From an uncultured Coriobacteriales bacterium (GTDB taxonomy: Bacteria; Actinomycetota; Coriobacteriia; Coriobacteriales; UMGS124), in assembly GCA_934654475.1 (NCBI GenBank), contig CAKUFZ010000001.1:113446-177445 (forward strand): a DNA stretch of 64,000 bases, in the 5' to 3' direction. Positions 52,083-60,652 of this stretch are shown here, piece by piece. Numbering within the stretch: position 1 is the first letter of the stretch; every line of letters begins with the position of its first letter. The position numbers and the translations under genes are program-made. The notes beneath the pieces were generated by a model that worked only from the letters and a program-made list of their open reading frames with translations, did no database searches and had not been told where the DNA came from.

Positions 52083-52152
52083 GCACGGCTCCTCTCGAAA
52101 TTGTCTGTTGAAAGTCGGAGCATGCTGCCCCGACTCTGTTTCCAACTCGTTA

Positions 52153-52182
52153 ATTGTATAGCACGCGCAACACTCGTAACAA
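52153..52182 (-). promoter_or_regulatory. Putative promoter of guaA
   Basis: On the minus strand TTGTTA (complement of 52177-52182) and TATACAAT (complement of 52153-52160) are spaced 16-18 bp apart, close to a sigma-70 promoter, about 70 bp upstream of the guaA start codon. Confidence 0.5.
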
Positions 52183-52216
52183 GGGCGGCTGCCGATGCGC
52201 CCGCGCAATAAGAACC

Positions 52217-53749
52217 TTACATCTCACCCTCAGCTTGAGCGTCAAAGATAAGGTCGACCATCTCTTTACGGTCCTTGACGCCGAGCTTGCCATAGATGTG
52301 GGCGACATGGGTCTTCACCGTGTTCTCAGCCAGCACGAGGTCTTCCTGGATATACGCACGCGTACGGCCTTGTACCAGCAGGTTCAAGATCTCGGTCTCA
52401 CGAGGCGACAGCCCGTAGGTGTCGGACACCTCGGCGCAGCGATCCTCAATGGCGCGCGTCATAAGCGCCGCGGGAGAACCACCGGTCGCCTGCCGCGATT
52501 CAGACTCAGGCTGGGCGGCGGCATCGCGCGGGGTGCCCTTGTCGCGCCTGCCCAGACCGAGGAGCATGGCAACGAGCGAGAACGCATAGATGACCACAAC
52601 CACGATCAGGTTGCCCATAGCAGTGGTGTTGCTCAAGAACAAGACCCAGATTATCGAGCCCGCCGCGTACAGGCTGGAGGCAGAGCCAATGGCGCGATAC
52701 GAAGGGATGTGGGTCACATTGAGCAGCGTGGCGACAAGCACCCAGAACAGCAGGTGCGAGAACGAGTCGTTGAGACGCATGAGCGTGTCGATAACCGCGG
52801 GGCTTGCGTCGGGCTCGGCGGAAAGAAGCAGCGAGACGAACAGCGTGAGGATGACAATCAGAAGCGGGGGCTGGTAGCGCAGATGCGGTGGGAGATTCTC
52901 CATCTTCACGATGGCGAAATACGTGAACAGCGCGAGCACGATCGCATACCCCGCCCACAGCACAGGAGAGGAGGTCATGGTGGGCCACTCCTGGGCCGAG
53001 GCGATGTGGCCGTCACCCCACAGGCCCACAAAGCTCAGCGAGCGAACGGTGGCCAGAAGAAGCGACGCAGCGACGACAAGCGTCATCACGTTGCGCCTGC
53101 CCGCGCGCCCCAGCGAGGTGCGGGGCTTCAGAGGCACGCCGAACGCCATCGCCCCGTCCTGCGCGCTATCAACCGAGCGCTGCGCCAGCGCGGCATGACG
53201 AGCCCCTTGAAACAAGGCGGCAGAGACAATGGGCATGACCGTCACCAACGTGACCTGCGCGGCAGGCGGCAGAAACGCCTCGGCTTGAGAGACTAAAACA
53301 GGCTCGACTATCAGCGACACGGCAACGCACACGGCGACGCATGCGAACGTCTGCGTGCGGGCAGCGAGCAAGACAAAGCAGGCCGTAAGCCAGAAATACC
53401 CCATGCCAAAGACAATAAGGCCCGCGATTGAAAGCATCGTGGGCGAAAAGGTGGTCTGGTCTGCAGCCATTGCAAACGTCATGGTGCCAAACGACGACAG
53501 CAGCGCCATGATGGGCCACAGGAACGCCTCGCGCTCGCGCAATTGATGCGGCACGGCAACAAAGGCGGCACTTGTAAGCAATATGCCCAAAAGAAAAAAG
53601 GCACGCGGATTGACGGGCGTGCCAAAACCCGACAAGGCCTCGGCAAATCCCGACGTGTGGCCCACCAGCGTGCACCACGTGATATTGACGGTCAAACCAA
53701 TGGCCACAAAAACCGCGCACAGATTAATGTCCCGTCTGGACATCGACAT
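52217..53749 (-). CDS. 12-TM membrane-anchored LuxR-type transcription regulator
   Basis: The 510-residue protein has about 12 hydrophobic helices (residues about 8-400), a short Gln/Ser-rich linker, and a C-terminal LuxR/GerE helix-turn-helix (LSPRETEILNLLVQGRTRAYIQEDLVLAENTVKTHVAHIYGKLGV). This MFS-like-sensor plus LuxR architecture is greatly expanded in Eggerthella and relatives, where members usually lie beside and control operons for secreted respiratory reductases. Here it diverges from the molybdo-haem genes at 54138-56885, which are its likely targets. The start at 53749 has GGAGAGG five bases upstream. The effector is unknown. Confidence 0.88.
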   Translation of the reverse strand: MSMSRRDINLCAVFVAIGLTVNITWCTLVGHTSGFAEALSGFGTPVNPRAFFLLGILLTSAAFVAVPHQLREREAFLWPIMALLSSFGTMTFAMAADQTTFSPTMLSIAGLIVFGMGYFWLTACFVLLAARTQTFACVAVCVAVSLIVEPVLVSQAEAFLPPAAQVTLVTVMPIVSAALFQGARHAALAQRSVDSAQDGAMAFGVPLKPRTSLGRAGRRNVMTLVVAASLLLATVRSLSFVGLWGDGHIASAQEWPTMTSSPVLWAGYAIVLALFTYFAIVKMENLPPHLRYQPPLLIVILTLFVSLLLSAEPDASPAVIDTLMRLNDSFSHLLFWVLVATLLNVTHIPSYRAIGSASSLYAAGSIIWVLFLSNTTAMGNLIVVVVIYAFSLVAMLLGLGRRDKGTPRDAAAQPESESRQATGGSPAALMTRAIEDRCAEVSDTYGLSPRETEILNLLVQGRTRAYIQEDLVLAENTVKTHVAHIYGKLGVKDRKEMVDLIFDAQAEGEM

Positions 53750-54137
53750 GAGGCCTCTCCCCTGGCGCCCCGGCGCGCCACATACCCGCTGACAGTACCC
53801 GGGCCCTCCCCCTGAACACTTAACCCTTGGTGACATTGTGCGCGAAACCGCCAAAATTGTCCATTCACGTTTTTCAATCCCGCCATCGGCGTAATTGTCA
53901 AGCGAATATGCCACCTACCAGCCCTTTTTCTTGACCCCCCGCAAATGTCACCCGACGTCCAACCAAAAAGGTTGATGCCTAAAACTGAAGGAAACCTGGA
54001 AGTTCGCCCGCTTACGTTGATGGGGGCCAGCCTGGTTTCTAGGTACCGTTCAGTAAAACGGGCACGAAAAAGAAGAACACAAGAGGAAGCGCCGAGCGGC
54101 AGCCCGTGACTCGAGCGCAGAGGGAAAAGAGGGGAAC
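53750..54137. other. Divergent regulatory region of the LuxR / molybdo-haem operon
   Basis: This 388-bp stretch between divergent genes has no supported ORF. It is A/T-richer than its surroundings. A perfect CAACC-AAAAA-GGTTG inverted repeat lies at 53960-53974 and is a candidate regulator site. The downstream end supplies AGAGGGG ahead of the ATG at 54138. Confidence 0.45.
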
Positions 54138-55820
54138 ATGAGGAAGGCAACGAGGCGTGCGGCCACTGTCGCCGGCATGGTAGCCGTTCTTGCGACGACG
54201 AGCGTCATGATGGCGCCGGCCTTCGCCGTCGACTCGGCCGCCACCGCCGCGGCGATCGTCCACACCGAGGTGCCCGACGGCGACGCCGAGTATCCCGGCA
54301 AGGAATACATCATCGACAACTACAACAAATGGGACCAGATCGCGGTGGAGTACGCCCCCGAGATCCGCCAGCTCCCCAACGGCAAGCTCGTCCAGCTGAC
54401 CCCCACCGAGTACGAGTGCCCCCACTGGATGCAGCAGAGCTGGACGATCTCGTACAACACCTACTACCTCGACGCCGACAACAAGGGCTGCCTGTCGTGC
54501 CACTACGACCTGAACCAGCTGATCATGGACATGCCCTACCGCCACGCCACGCTGCCCAACAAGGCCCTCGAGACCTACAGCGACGTCAACCAGTGCATCT
54601 CCTGCCACCGCGACAACGGCGACGAGTTCGGCCGCCTGATCCACGGCATCCACGAGCACTCCCGCAACGCCGACACCTTCAAGGCCCTCGGCGGCGACTG
54701 CGGCTCCTGCCACAGCGCCACGGGCGACGGCCAGGGCATGCAGCTCTGGGACAACGTGAAGTACAAGGCCCTGGGCGACAGCATCACGACCGTCGAGAAC
54801 GTCGAGGGCAACTTCGCCGTCACGCAGGACAAGGTCCAGAGCATGGACGAGCTCTACAGCTACGACTTCGTCCACGGCTACTACGACCACATGCGCTACG
54901 CCTGCAGCGCCGCGGCCCTCGACCTCGAGCTTCCCATGAGCATGATGGAGGAGTGGACCATCACCATCGAGGGCAACGTGCCCGAGCCCTACACCGCCAA
55001 GCTCGTCGACCTCATCGCCGAGGCCGAGGAGGCCGGCGTCGTGGTGACGAAGCCCTCCAAGATGGTCTGCGACCTCAACCCCGTCGGCGGCGGCGGCATC
55101 GGCCAGACCGAGATCACCGGCATCCCCGTGAGCTGGCTCATCGAGAAGGCCGGCGGCATGCTCGAGGGCACCAACTCGATCCGCTGCGTCCGCGCCGACG
55201 GTTCCTCCAAGAACGGCGTCATGGTCTCCAAGCTCCCCGAGGAGTACCTGGTCTACAAGATGGACGGCCAGTACCTCGACGCCAGCCGCGGCTTCCCCTG
55301 CACCAACTGGGTTGAGGGCTACGACGCCCAGGTCTTCAGCAAGCAGCCCTCCGGCTACATCGTCTCCACCGACGACATGAGCAAGGGCCGCGACTGCGGT
55401 CAGAAGAACAAGGACGGCGAGCACGTCAACCGCCCGAACGCCACAATCTGCGGCACGCCCGAGGGCGTCATCATCGAGACCGGCAAGCCCTACACCTTCC
55501 AGGGCTACGCCGACGCCTTCGACCACCACGTCGAGACGATCGAGTTCTCGATGGACCACGGCAACACCTGGACCGCTTACGAGGTCGGCGAGTACGACGT
55601 CAACAAGTGGCTCTGGTGGACCTTCGAGTGGACGCCCGAGGAGAACGGCGCCTACTGCCTGATGGTGCGCGCCACCACCCAGGAGGGCGAGGTCAGCTTC
55701 AGCACGCACGAGGTCATGGTCAACGCCAAGTCCGTCCTGCCCTCGGCCGACGAGGTCGTCCGCTTCGGCGACTACGACCTGCCGATCCAGTACTCCACCG
55801 GCCTTGAGAACAACGAGTAA
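54138..55820 (+). CDS. Secreted trihaem cytochrome c - sulfite-oxidase-fold fusion protein
   Basis: The 560-residue protein has a signal peptide (residues 1-30, cut after APAFA). A cytochrome region follows with three CXXCH motifs: CLSCH (118-122), CISCH (153-157) and CGSCH (188-192), with spare histidines in IHGIHEH for axial ligands. Residues about 265-430 resemble the molybdopterin-binding fold of sulfite oxidase/YedY, with MVCDLNP (Cys311) the best candidate molybdenum ligand. Residues about 440-530 match the Ig-like dimerisation domain (FDHHVETIEFSMDHGNTWTAYEVGEYD). I infer an extracytoplasmic reductase or dehydrogenase exchanging electrons through its own haems; the substrate is unknown. 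Codon use is strongly biased to C-ending codons, suggesting high expression. The haem-free relative follows after 12 bp. Confidence 0.85.
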   Translation: MRKATRRAATVAGMVAVLATTSVMMAPAFAVDSAATAAAIVHTEVPDGDAEYPGKEYIIDNYNKWDQIAVEYAPEIRQLPNGKLVQLTPTEYECPHWMQQSWTISYNTYYLDADNKGCLSCHYDLNQLIMDMPYRHATLPNKALETYSDVNQCISCHRDNGDEFGRLIHGIHEHSRNADTFKALGGDCGSCHSATGDGQGMQLWDNVKYKALGDSITTVENVEGNFAVTQDKVQSMDELYSYDFVHGYYDHMRYACSAAALDLELPMSMMEEWTITIEGNVPEPYTAKLVDLIAEAEEAGVVVTKPSKMVCDLNPVGGGGIGQTEITGIPVSWLIEKAGGMLEGTNSIRCVRADGSSKNGVMVSKLPEEYLVYKMDGQYLDASRGFPCTNWVEGYDAQVFSKQPSGYIVSTDDMSKGRDCGQKNKDGEHVNRPNATICGTPEGVIIETGKPYTFQGYADAFDHHVETIEFSMDHGNTWTAYEVGEYDVNKWLWWTFEWTPEENGAYCLMVRATTQEGEVSFSTHEVMVNAKSVLPSADEVVRFGDYDLPIQYSTGLENNE

Positions 55821-55832
55821 AAGGAGCCCCCG

Positions 55833-56885
55833 ATGAAGAAGAACATCCTCGCCGCCGGTGCGGCCAGCAGCGCCCTGCTGCTCGGCGTGGCTGGCATGGC
55901 CCTCGCCAACGGCGCCGGCGCCGACAACCAGGTCGCAGGCAGCGCCGAGCCTCAGGACTCCAACCACGTCCTCGCGCTCGAGGAGGCCGACTACGTCAAG
56001 GTCGCCAACCTGCAGGGCACCTTCTCGTTCAACCAGGAGGGCGTGACCCCCAACGACGACCTCTTCAACGTCTTCGGCACCGCCATCACCTCGATGTGCT
56101 CCAAGCCCGCCAACGAGCTCGTCGCTTCCGGCGCCCACAACGCCGAGGCCACCTACTTCATCAACGTGGGCGGCAACATCAAGAAGAGCTTCACGGTGAA
56201 CCTCGCCGAGATGGAGGACCAGTCGGTCATGGACACCGTGGCGTGCTCCTGCGCCACCGGCGCCCCCTTCGGCCAGGCCGCCGTCGTGGGCGTGCCCCTG
56301 GCCGCCGTCGTGAACATGGCCGAGCTCGACGAGGGCGTCAACACCCTCACCGTCTACGGCACCGACGGCTTCGGCGAGCCCATGCCCCTGCGCTACGCCC
56401 TCGAGCACGACGCCATGCTCGTCTACGAGGTGAACGGCGAGAGGCTGCGCAGCGAGGAGGGTCCCTCCGCCCAGCTGTGGATGCCCGAGACCGTCGCCCG
56501 CTACTTCACGCGCAACATCGTCGACATCAAGCTCACCGCCGAGAAGTCCGAGCCCGACATGCGCAGCGTCGACCCCATGTGGCGCAACAAGGTCGAGATC
56601 ATGAACAGCGCCGACGGCTGCGTGTTCCTGGCCGGCAACTCCATCACCTTCGAGGGCGTCGCCGACGACCTGGGCAGCCCCATCGAGGCCGTCGAGTTCT
56701 CCTTCGACGGCGGGCAGACCTGGACCGAGTGCCCCACCGAGGGCGCCACGGCCGACCGCTGGGTCAACTGGCGCTTCGAGACCTCCTTCGACCAGGCCGG
56801 CGACTACAAGATGACCGTCCGCGCCCGCACGGCCGACGGCGTCGTCTCCCCCGTCGAGGCCAGCCTGACCTTCCACGTCATCTAA
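55833..56885 (+). CDS. Secreted sulfite-oxidase-fold protein without haem motifs
   Basis: The 350-residue protein has a signal peptide (MKKNILAAGAASSALLLGVAGMALA) and no CXXCH. Residues about 75-240 align with the molybdopterin-fold part of the upstream gene: MCSKPANELV against ACSAAALDLE, and VACSCATGAPFGQAAVVGVPLAAVVNMAEL against the MVCDLNPVGGGG…GIPVSWLIEKA segment. Cys138 or Cys140 could be the metal ligand. Residues about 255-350 are the same Ig-like dimerisation domain (SPIEAVEFSFDGGQTWTECPTEG). It may be a second catalytic subunit or a non-catalytic partner. AGGAG lies six bases before the ATG. A strong terminator follows. Confidence 0.82.
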   Translation: MKKNILAAGAASSALLLGVAGMALANGAGADNQVAGSAEPQDSNHVLALEEADYVKVANLQGTFSFNQEGVTPNDDLFNVFGTAITSMCSKPANELVASGAHNAEATYFINVGGNIKKSFTVNLAEMEDQSVMDTVACSCATGAPFGQAAVVGVPLAAVVNMAELDEGVNTLTVYGTDGFGEPMPLRYALEHDAMLVYEVNGERLRSEEGPSAQLWMPETVARYFTRNIVDIKLTAEKSEPDMRSVDPMWRNKVEIMNSADGCVFLAGNSITFEGVADDLGSPIEAVEFSFDGGQTWTECPTEGATADRWVNWRFETSFDQAGDYKMTVRARTADGVVSPVEASLTFHVI

Positions 56886-56941
56886 GGCTCAAACCTCGCG
56901 GTGCGCTTCGGCGCAACCATGCAGGCACCTATGCCCTGACG

Positions 56942-56975
56942 AAGAGGGGGCGGACCATGTGGCCCGCCCCCTCTT
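56942..56975 (+). terminator. Terminator of the molybdo-haem operon
   Basis: AAGAGGGGGCGG (56942-56953) and CCGCCCCCTCTT (56964-56975) form a 12-bp stem followed by TTCGTTT. Confidence 0.88.
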
Positions 56976-57152
56976 TTCGTTTGACGCCATCCGCACCGAA
57001 CGCGACTTTCATTCGGAGCCTCAAGCAGCGCCGGCGTATACGCCGAGAGACCCTCGATCAGCTCACGCCCAGACCTCTAGCTCCTGCCAAGGCGGAAGAA
57101 GCTTCCCCAGCCGTCCGATGTCCTCAGATGTGAACCACTCCGAACCATGCCC

Positions 57153-58148
57153 TTACGCACGCGACGCAGCAGCCTCTTCACGACGAGCCATTGCCTGGTC
57201 GTAGTCCCTCGTTCCCGCAAACACTTCGTGCGTATACGGATTCACGCCAAGCTTCTTTGCGCGATACATCACATAACCCAGGGCGGCAACGTTAGCAGCA
57301 AGAGCAATGACGGAGACGACCAAGTTCACATCGGGATTGTTCACCGACTGAACGGCAAAAATCGAATCGTTTGCAAACATGGGAACTACCTGGCAGAACA
57401 TGCACCAGAGGCTAAGGGTATAGGCTCGGTTCTGAATCCAGCCGCCCTTGTTCCAAAGCGCGTTGGCAACGGTCGGCGCAAGCAGAAGAGCGAGGCCGCA
57501 GTACCAAGAATGGGTAGGCAGGCAGTTGTAGGTGTAGCAGAAGTTCCACAGGTCATAGCTGACAATAAACACCCAGGTCATATCAGGCCACAGCATGTCC
57601 TGCTTCTTCTTGGACACGTAGATGCCAAACCAGCCCGTCATCACGAAAATGTTGAGAATACCGGCAATGCCATTGAACACGTTGTGCCAACCGCCGTACA
57701 AAAGGACGCCTTCTGTGGAAACCCACGTGGTGCCGAACGCTCGGACGGCGCTCTCAAAATCGCTGACTACAGCAATGAGGATGTTGATTGCGACGATAAC
57801 GAACGGGAAACACTTGAACCAGTTGGCATTGCCCAGTTTGCCCCAGTGATACTTAAGGATAAGGAAGCCAATGCACCCCGCCGTTGCGGCGTACAGCTTC
57901 GCATAGTGGAACCAGCTGTTCATGTACAAATGCGTCGGGTTGTTCAACGCCCACTCTGCGCCAGCCGAAGCGCCAATGGCGATTGCAATGAAATAGGCTG
58001 TCAAAATCGCGGGGATTACCAAGAAACAGGCGATGCCGCCAGCCTTTGTACGCCGCGCAACCTCGTTGAACCCGATGAGGGCGAGAAAAACCACCACCCA
58101 TCCAATCCACTGGTAGACGGCGGTGTCGCCGTAAACTTGAAACAGCAT
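57153..58148 (-). CDS. DUF5692 family polytopic membrane protein
   Basis: The 331-residue protein has about eight to nine hydrophobic helices (first: VYQWIGWVVVFLALIGF) and an unusually high Trp/Tyr content, including WPDMTWVFIVSYDLWNFCYTYNCLPTHSWYCG. It matches what I recall as DUF5692. The function is not established. Its position between the secreted molybdo-haem proteins and a TetR regulator makes a role as a quinol-interacting or transport partner possible, but no haem-binding or Fe-S motif is visible. The start at 58148 has AAAGGAGG six bases upstream. Confidence 0.8.
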   Translation of the reverse strand: MLFQVYGDTAVYQWIGWVVVFLALIGFNEVARRTKAGGIACFLVIPAILTAYFIAIAIGASAGAEWALNNPTHLYMNSWFHYAKLYAATAGCIGFLILKYHWGKLGNANWFKCFPFVIVAINILIAVVSDFESAVRAFGTTWVSTEGVLLYGGWHNVFNGIAGILNIFVMTGWFGIYVSKKKQDMLWPDMTWVFIVSYDLWNFCYTYNCLPTHSWYCGLALLLAPTVANALWNKGGWIQNRAYTLSLWCMFCQVVPMFANDSIFAVQSVNNPDVNLVVSVIALAANVAALGYVMYRAKKLGVNPYTHEVFAGTRDYDQAMARREEAAASRA

Positions 58149-58198
58149 GACAACCTCCTTTAAGTCGACGCTCTCTCGCAGCTGGTTTTTACGCACAC

Positions 58199-58240
58199 AA
58201 AGCCCGGGCCAGCTGCGAGGCCCTTTTTCCACCGGGCTTT
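58199..58240 (-). terminator. Terminator of the tetR gene
   Basis: AAAGCCCGG (58199-58207) pairs with CCGGGCTTT (58232-58240) 3' of the tetR stop codon at 58284. A second GCCCGG copy follows, allowing an alternative stem. Confidence 0.6.
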
Positions 58241-58283
58241 TTGCCCGGTTGCCACCCTTGGATATATGGAATCGCCAACCCGC

Positions 58284-58862
58284 CTACGACAACTCGTGCG
58301 TATCCTCACGCTCCATGTGCAACGTTTGCGCAATGATGCCGCGCAACACCTCATCGGACACCTCGCGATGTGTGCGCACGTAGCCGCAGATTCCCATGAT
58401 CAATATGTAGAACGTCTCGTACAGATAATCGATGTCGATGGGGTGGTTTCGCGCGTAATCCTGTACGGTGGTTTGGATGAAGTAGGTGGCCATGCGATCG
58501 GCCACGCGATTGATGAACTCCAGGTACAGCGACGCGTTCTCGCACGTGTCAAGCGCGCGTCGAAAGCTAGAGTGCTCGAAAATGCCTACACGCATGACCC
58601 TGACCACGCCCGCCAGACCATCTTCGACATCGCCGGGCATGCGCTGCTCGTTCCACAGCTGAAGCGACTCGATATAGTCATTCACGAAATCGTCGATGAC
58701 AGCGGATGTAACCTCTTGTTTGTCGGAGAAGTAGTGGTAGAACAGCGATCGTGCCATACCACACCGCTCACTGATGTCCTTCACCGTTGTTGCTGCCAAG
58801 CCTTGCTCCTCGTAAAGCTGTCGCGCGGCATCAACAATCTGTTGGCGTCTTTCATCGCTCAT
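58284..58862 (-). CDS. TetR/AcrR family transcriptional regulator
   Basis: The 192-residue protein starts with a TetR DNA-binding domain: RRQQIVDAARQLYEEQGLAATTVKDISERCGMARSLFYHYFSDKQEVTSAVI. The C-terminal ligand-binding part is helical and contains no recognised subfamily motif. The ATG at 58862 has GGGAGG seven to nine bases upstream. Two perfect tandem inverted repeats lie just upstream (58934-58974), the probable operators. On their far side is the stub of an SMR efflux pump, so this regulator probably once controlled a divergent multidrug exporter. Confidence 0.9.
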   Translation of the reverse strand: MSDERRQQIVDAARQLYEEQGLAATTVKDISERCGMARSLFYHYFSDKQEVTSAVIDDFVNDYIESLQLWNEQRMPGDVEDGLAGVVRVMRVGIFEHSSFRRALDTCENASLYLEFINRVADRMATYFIQTTVQDYARNHPIDIDYLYETFYILIMGICGYVRTHREVSDEVLRGIIAQTLHMEREDTHELS

Positions 58863-58933
58863 CCGTGTCACCTCCCCCGGCGCACGCCCCGTTCCCCCTT
58901 TGGAACCTTGTGATGGCCGTAGCATACGAGCTG

Positions 58934-58974
58934 CATTGACACAACGTCAATGGACACATTTGACGAAACGTCAA
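58934..58974. promoter_or_regulatory. Tandem inverted repeats, probable TetR operators
   Basis: The first site, CATTGAC-ACAAC-GTCAATG (58934-58952), has 7-bp arms. The second, TTGAC-GAAAC-GTCAA (58960-58974), has the same 5-bp core. Their centres are 24 bp apart. They lie 72 bp upstream of the tetR start, which fits autorepression. Confidence 0.75.
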
Positions 58975-59016
58975 CAAAAACCGGAATGACGCGGCCATGC
59001 GCAGCGAAAAAAGCTG

Positions 59017-59145
59017 ATGTCGAGCACACAAAGACGAATAGCGGTGGTTGCGTTCGGGGAGCATCTCAGTATTCCTGCGATCGTTGGTATCGCCCTTATC
59101 ATCGTCGGCGTAGTCATGGTCAACCTGTTCGGCCCCTCGCACTAG
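59017..59145 (+). pseudogene. C-terminal stub of an SMR (EmrE/QacE-type) efflux pump
   Basis: An open frame of 42 codons ends AVVAFGEHLSIPAIVGIALIIVGVVMVNLFGPSH, read here in two parts, which is the last transmembrane helix and C-terminus of small multidrug resistance pumps. The first three helices are missing, and only about 40 bp separate the stub from the tandem TetR operators. I read it as the remains of a divergent pump gene removed by an internal deletion. A 13-bp GC-rich hairpin (about 59163-59194) follows and may be its old terminator. Confidence 0.7.
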
Positions 59146-59283
59146 AAAAGCCATGCCGCAAGAGGCCGGCTCCGGATAGTTTCCGAAGCCGGCCCGATTG
59201 GTTTCACGCGAGGTTTTTGCGCTTGGCGAGCTGTGAAGGTGCCCAGGCGTCCGCAACCCCGTGGACACGGGAGGTGGCGCTGC

Positions 59284-60324
59284 TCATTCGGCAATCTCGC
59301 AGCTTCCCGACTCGGCGTTGGTTTCGGCAAGCTTTCGCTCGCGAATCGCCCAAGCGCATGCGGCGGCGAGAACGAGGGCGACTGCAAGCCCGGCGTAGAT
59401 CGGCATGAGCGCGTCGTTGTAGGCGACTTTCACCGCTGATGCCAGCCCGTCGCTGAGCGTGCGAACAAGCGCCGGCGTGATTGAGTTCGCGTCGAGCGCC
59501 ACTTCACCCGATTGCGAGCACACAACGGCCAGGTTCGCCGTGAGGTTCGCGGTGAACAGGCTTCCCACGACGGTCGAGCCAACCGAGGCCCCAAGCTCGC
59601 GGAAAAAGTTGTTCGTCGACGTCGCCGTGCCGACCTCTTCGATACCGAACTCGTTTTGCGAGATAAGCACGCATATCTGCTGCGCCAGGCCGATGCCGAC
59701 GCCCAGCATGAACAGAAGGACGCACAAAAGCACAAGAGAAGAATCAACGTCAAGCGTCGAAATCGCCAGGCACGACGCGGCCGCAATCAGGGCGCCTGTC
59801 ACAGGCATCCACTTGATGCGGTCCATCTTGGAGGCCCATACGCCTGAGAGGGTGGACAGGATCATCATGCCGGCGAGCAGCGCGATCAGCACGTATCCCG
59901 AAAGCGTCGCGCCAAGGGATTTGGTGATCTGGATGCATGTGGGCATGTAGCTTGTGGTGCCCATCATGGCTACCATCACGAACATGCCGCACACCGTCGC
60001 CATGCAGAAGTTGCGGTTCTTGAAAAAGCGAAGCGGAATGAGGGGATTCTCGCTGCGGTGCTCGATGGCGACGAACGCCGCCGCAAGCACAACTGCCGCG
60101 CACAACAGGCCTATGATGATTGGGTCGCCCCAGCTATAGAGGTTTCCTCCCCATGAGAGCGCCAAGATAAGGCACGAGGTTGCGACAGCCATGGCGATTG
60201 AGCCGGGGATGTCGAAACGCTTGTCGCTGCGACGCGCGTCGCTTGGCAGGAAACGCGCCACCACGAACAGCGCGAACACGGCGATGGGCAGGTTGATCCA
60301 GAAGCACCAACGCCAGCCGAGGTA
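59284..60324 (-). pseudogene. MFS drug transporter (DHA2/EmrB type), 5'-truncated
   Basis: The frame encodes about 346 residues corresponding to the C-terminal two thirds of a 14-TM DHA2 transporter: GWRWCFWINLPIAVFALFVV (the usual loop after helix 6), PLIPLRFFKNRNFCMA, then VGIGLAQQICVLISQNE and GTATSTNNFFRELGASVGSTVVGSLF. The first ~150-170 residues are absent. In-frame homology extends past the first Met (60279) up to about 60324, where the sequence changes abruptly into the cupin gene on the opposite strand. A deletion therefore removed the 5' end. It probably makes no functional transporter. Confidence 0.8.
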
Positions 60325-60587
60325 TGAGCGCCAGGATGTACATGGACGAGCAAGGGAAGATCATCCCGACGGTCATCCACGCCGGCGGCTCGATTGGCAT
60401 GCACAAGCATGCGACGAGCGACGACATAAACTACGTCTTGTCGGGAACCGGCAAAGCCATATGCGACGGCCAAGAGGAGCCGTTGCGCGCCGGTACCTGC
60501 CACATCTGCAAAAAGGGTTCGGAGCACAGCATCGTCAACACCGGCGAGGGCGATTTGACCATGCTCACCGTGGTCGCGGAGAGGTAA
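60324..60587 (+). pseudogene. Cupin-domain protein, probably 5'-truncated
   Basis: The 87-residue frame is a single cupin: PTVIHAGGSIGMHKHATSDDINYVLSGTGKAICDG holds the metal-binding histidines of motif 1, and HICKKGSEHSIVNTGEGDLTMLTVV is motif 2. Comparable small cupins have about 20-30 more residues at the N-terminus. The ATG lies exactly where homology to the truncated MFS gene ends, and no ribosome binding site precedes it. I therefore read it as cut by the same deletion. It might still fold if translated. Confidence 0.65.
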
Positions 60588-60652
60588 CCGTCCGTAAAGG
60601 GCGCTCTACGCTCCCCTGTTCAGCATCCGCTCAACCCGCAGGCTCACGGCGC

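Noticed and set aside
54039..56876. 945-codon open frame antisense to the molybdo-haem genes
   Set aside because: It is the mirror of two genes with extreme C-ending codon bias; its translation is low-complexity Val/Gly/Leu/Asp with no family motif and no ribosome binding site.
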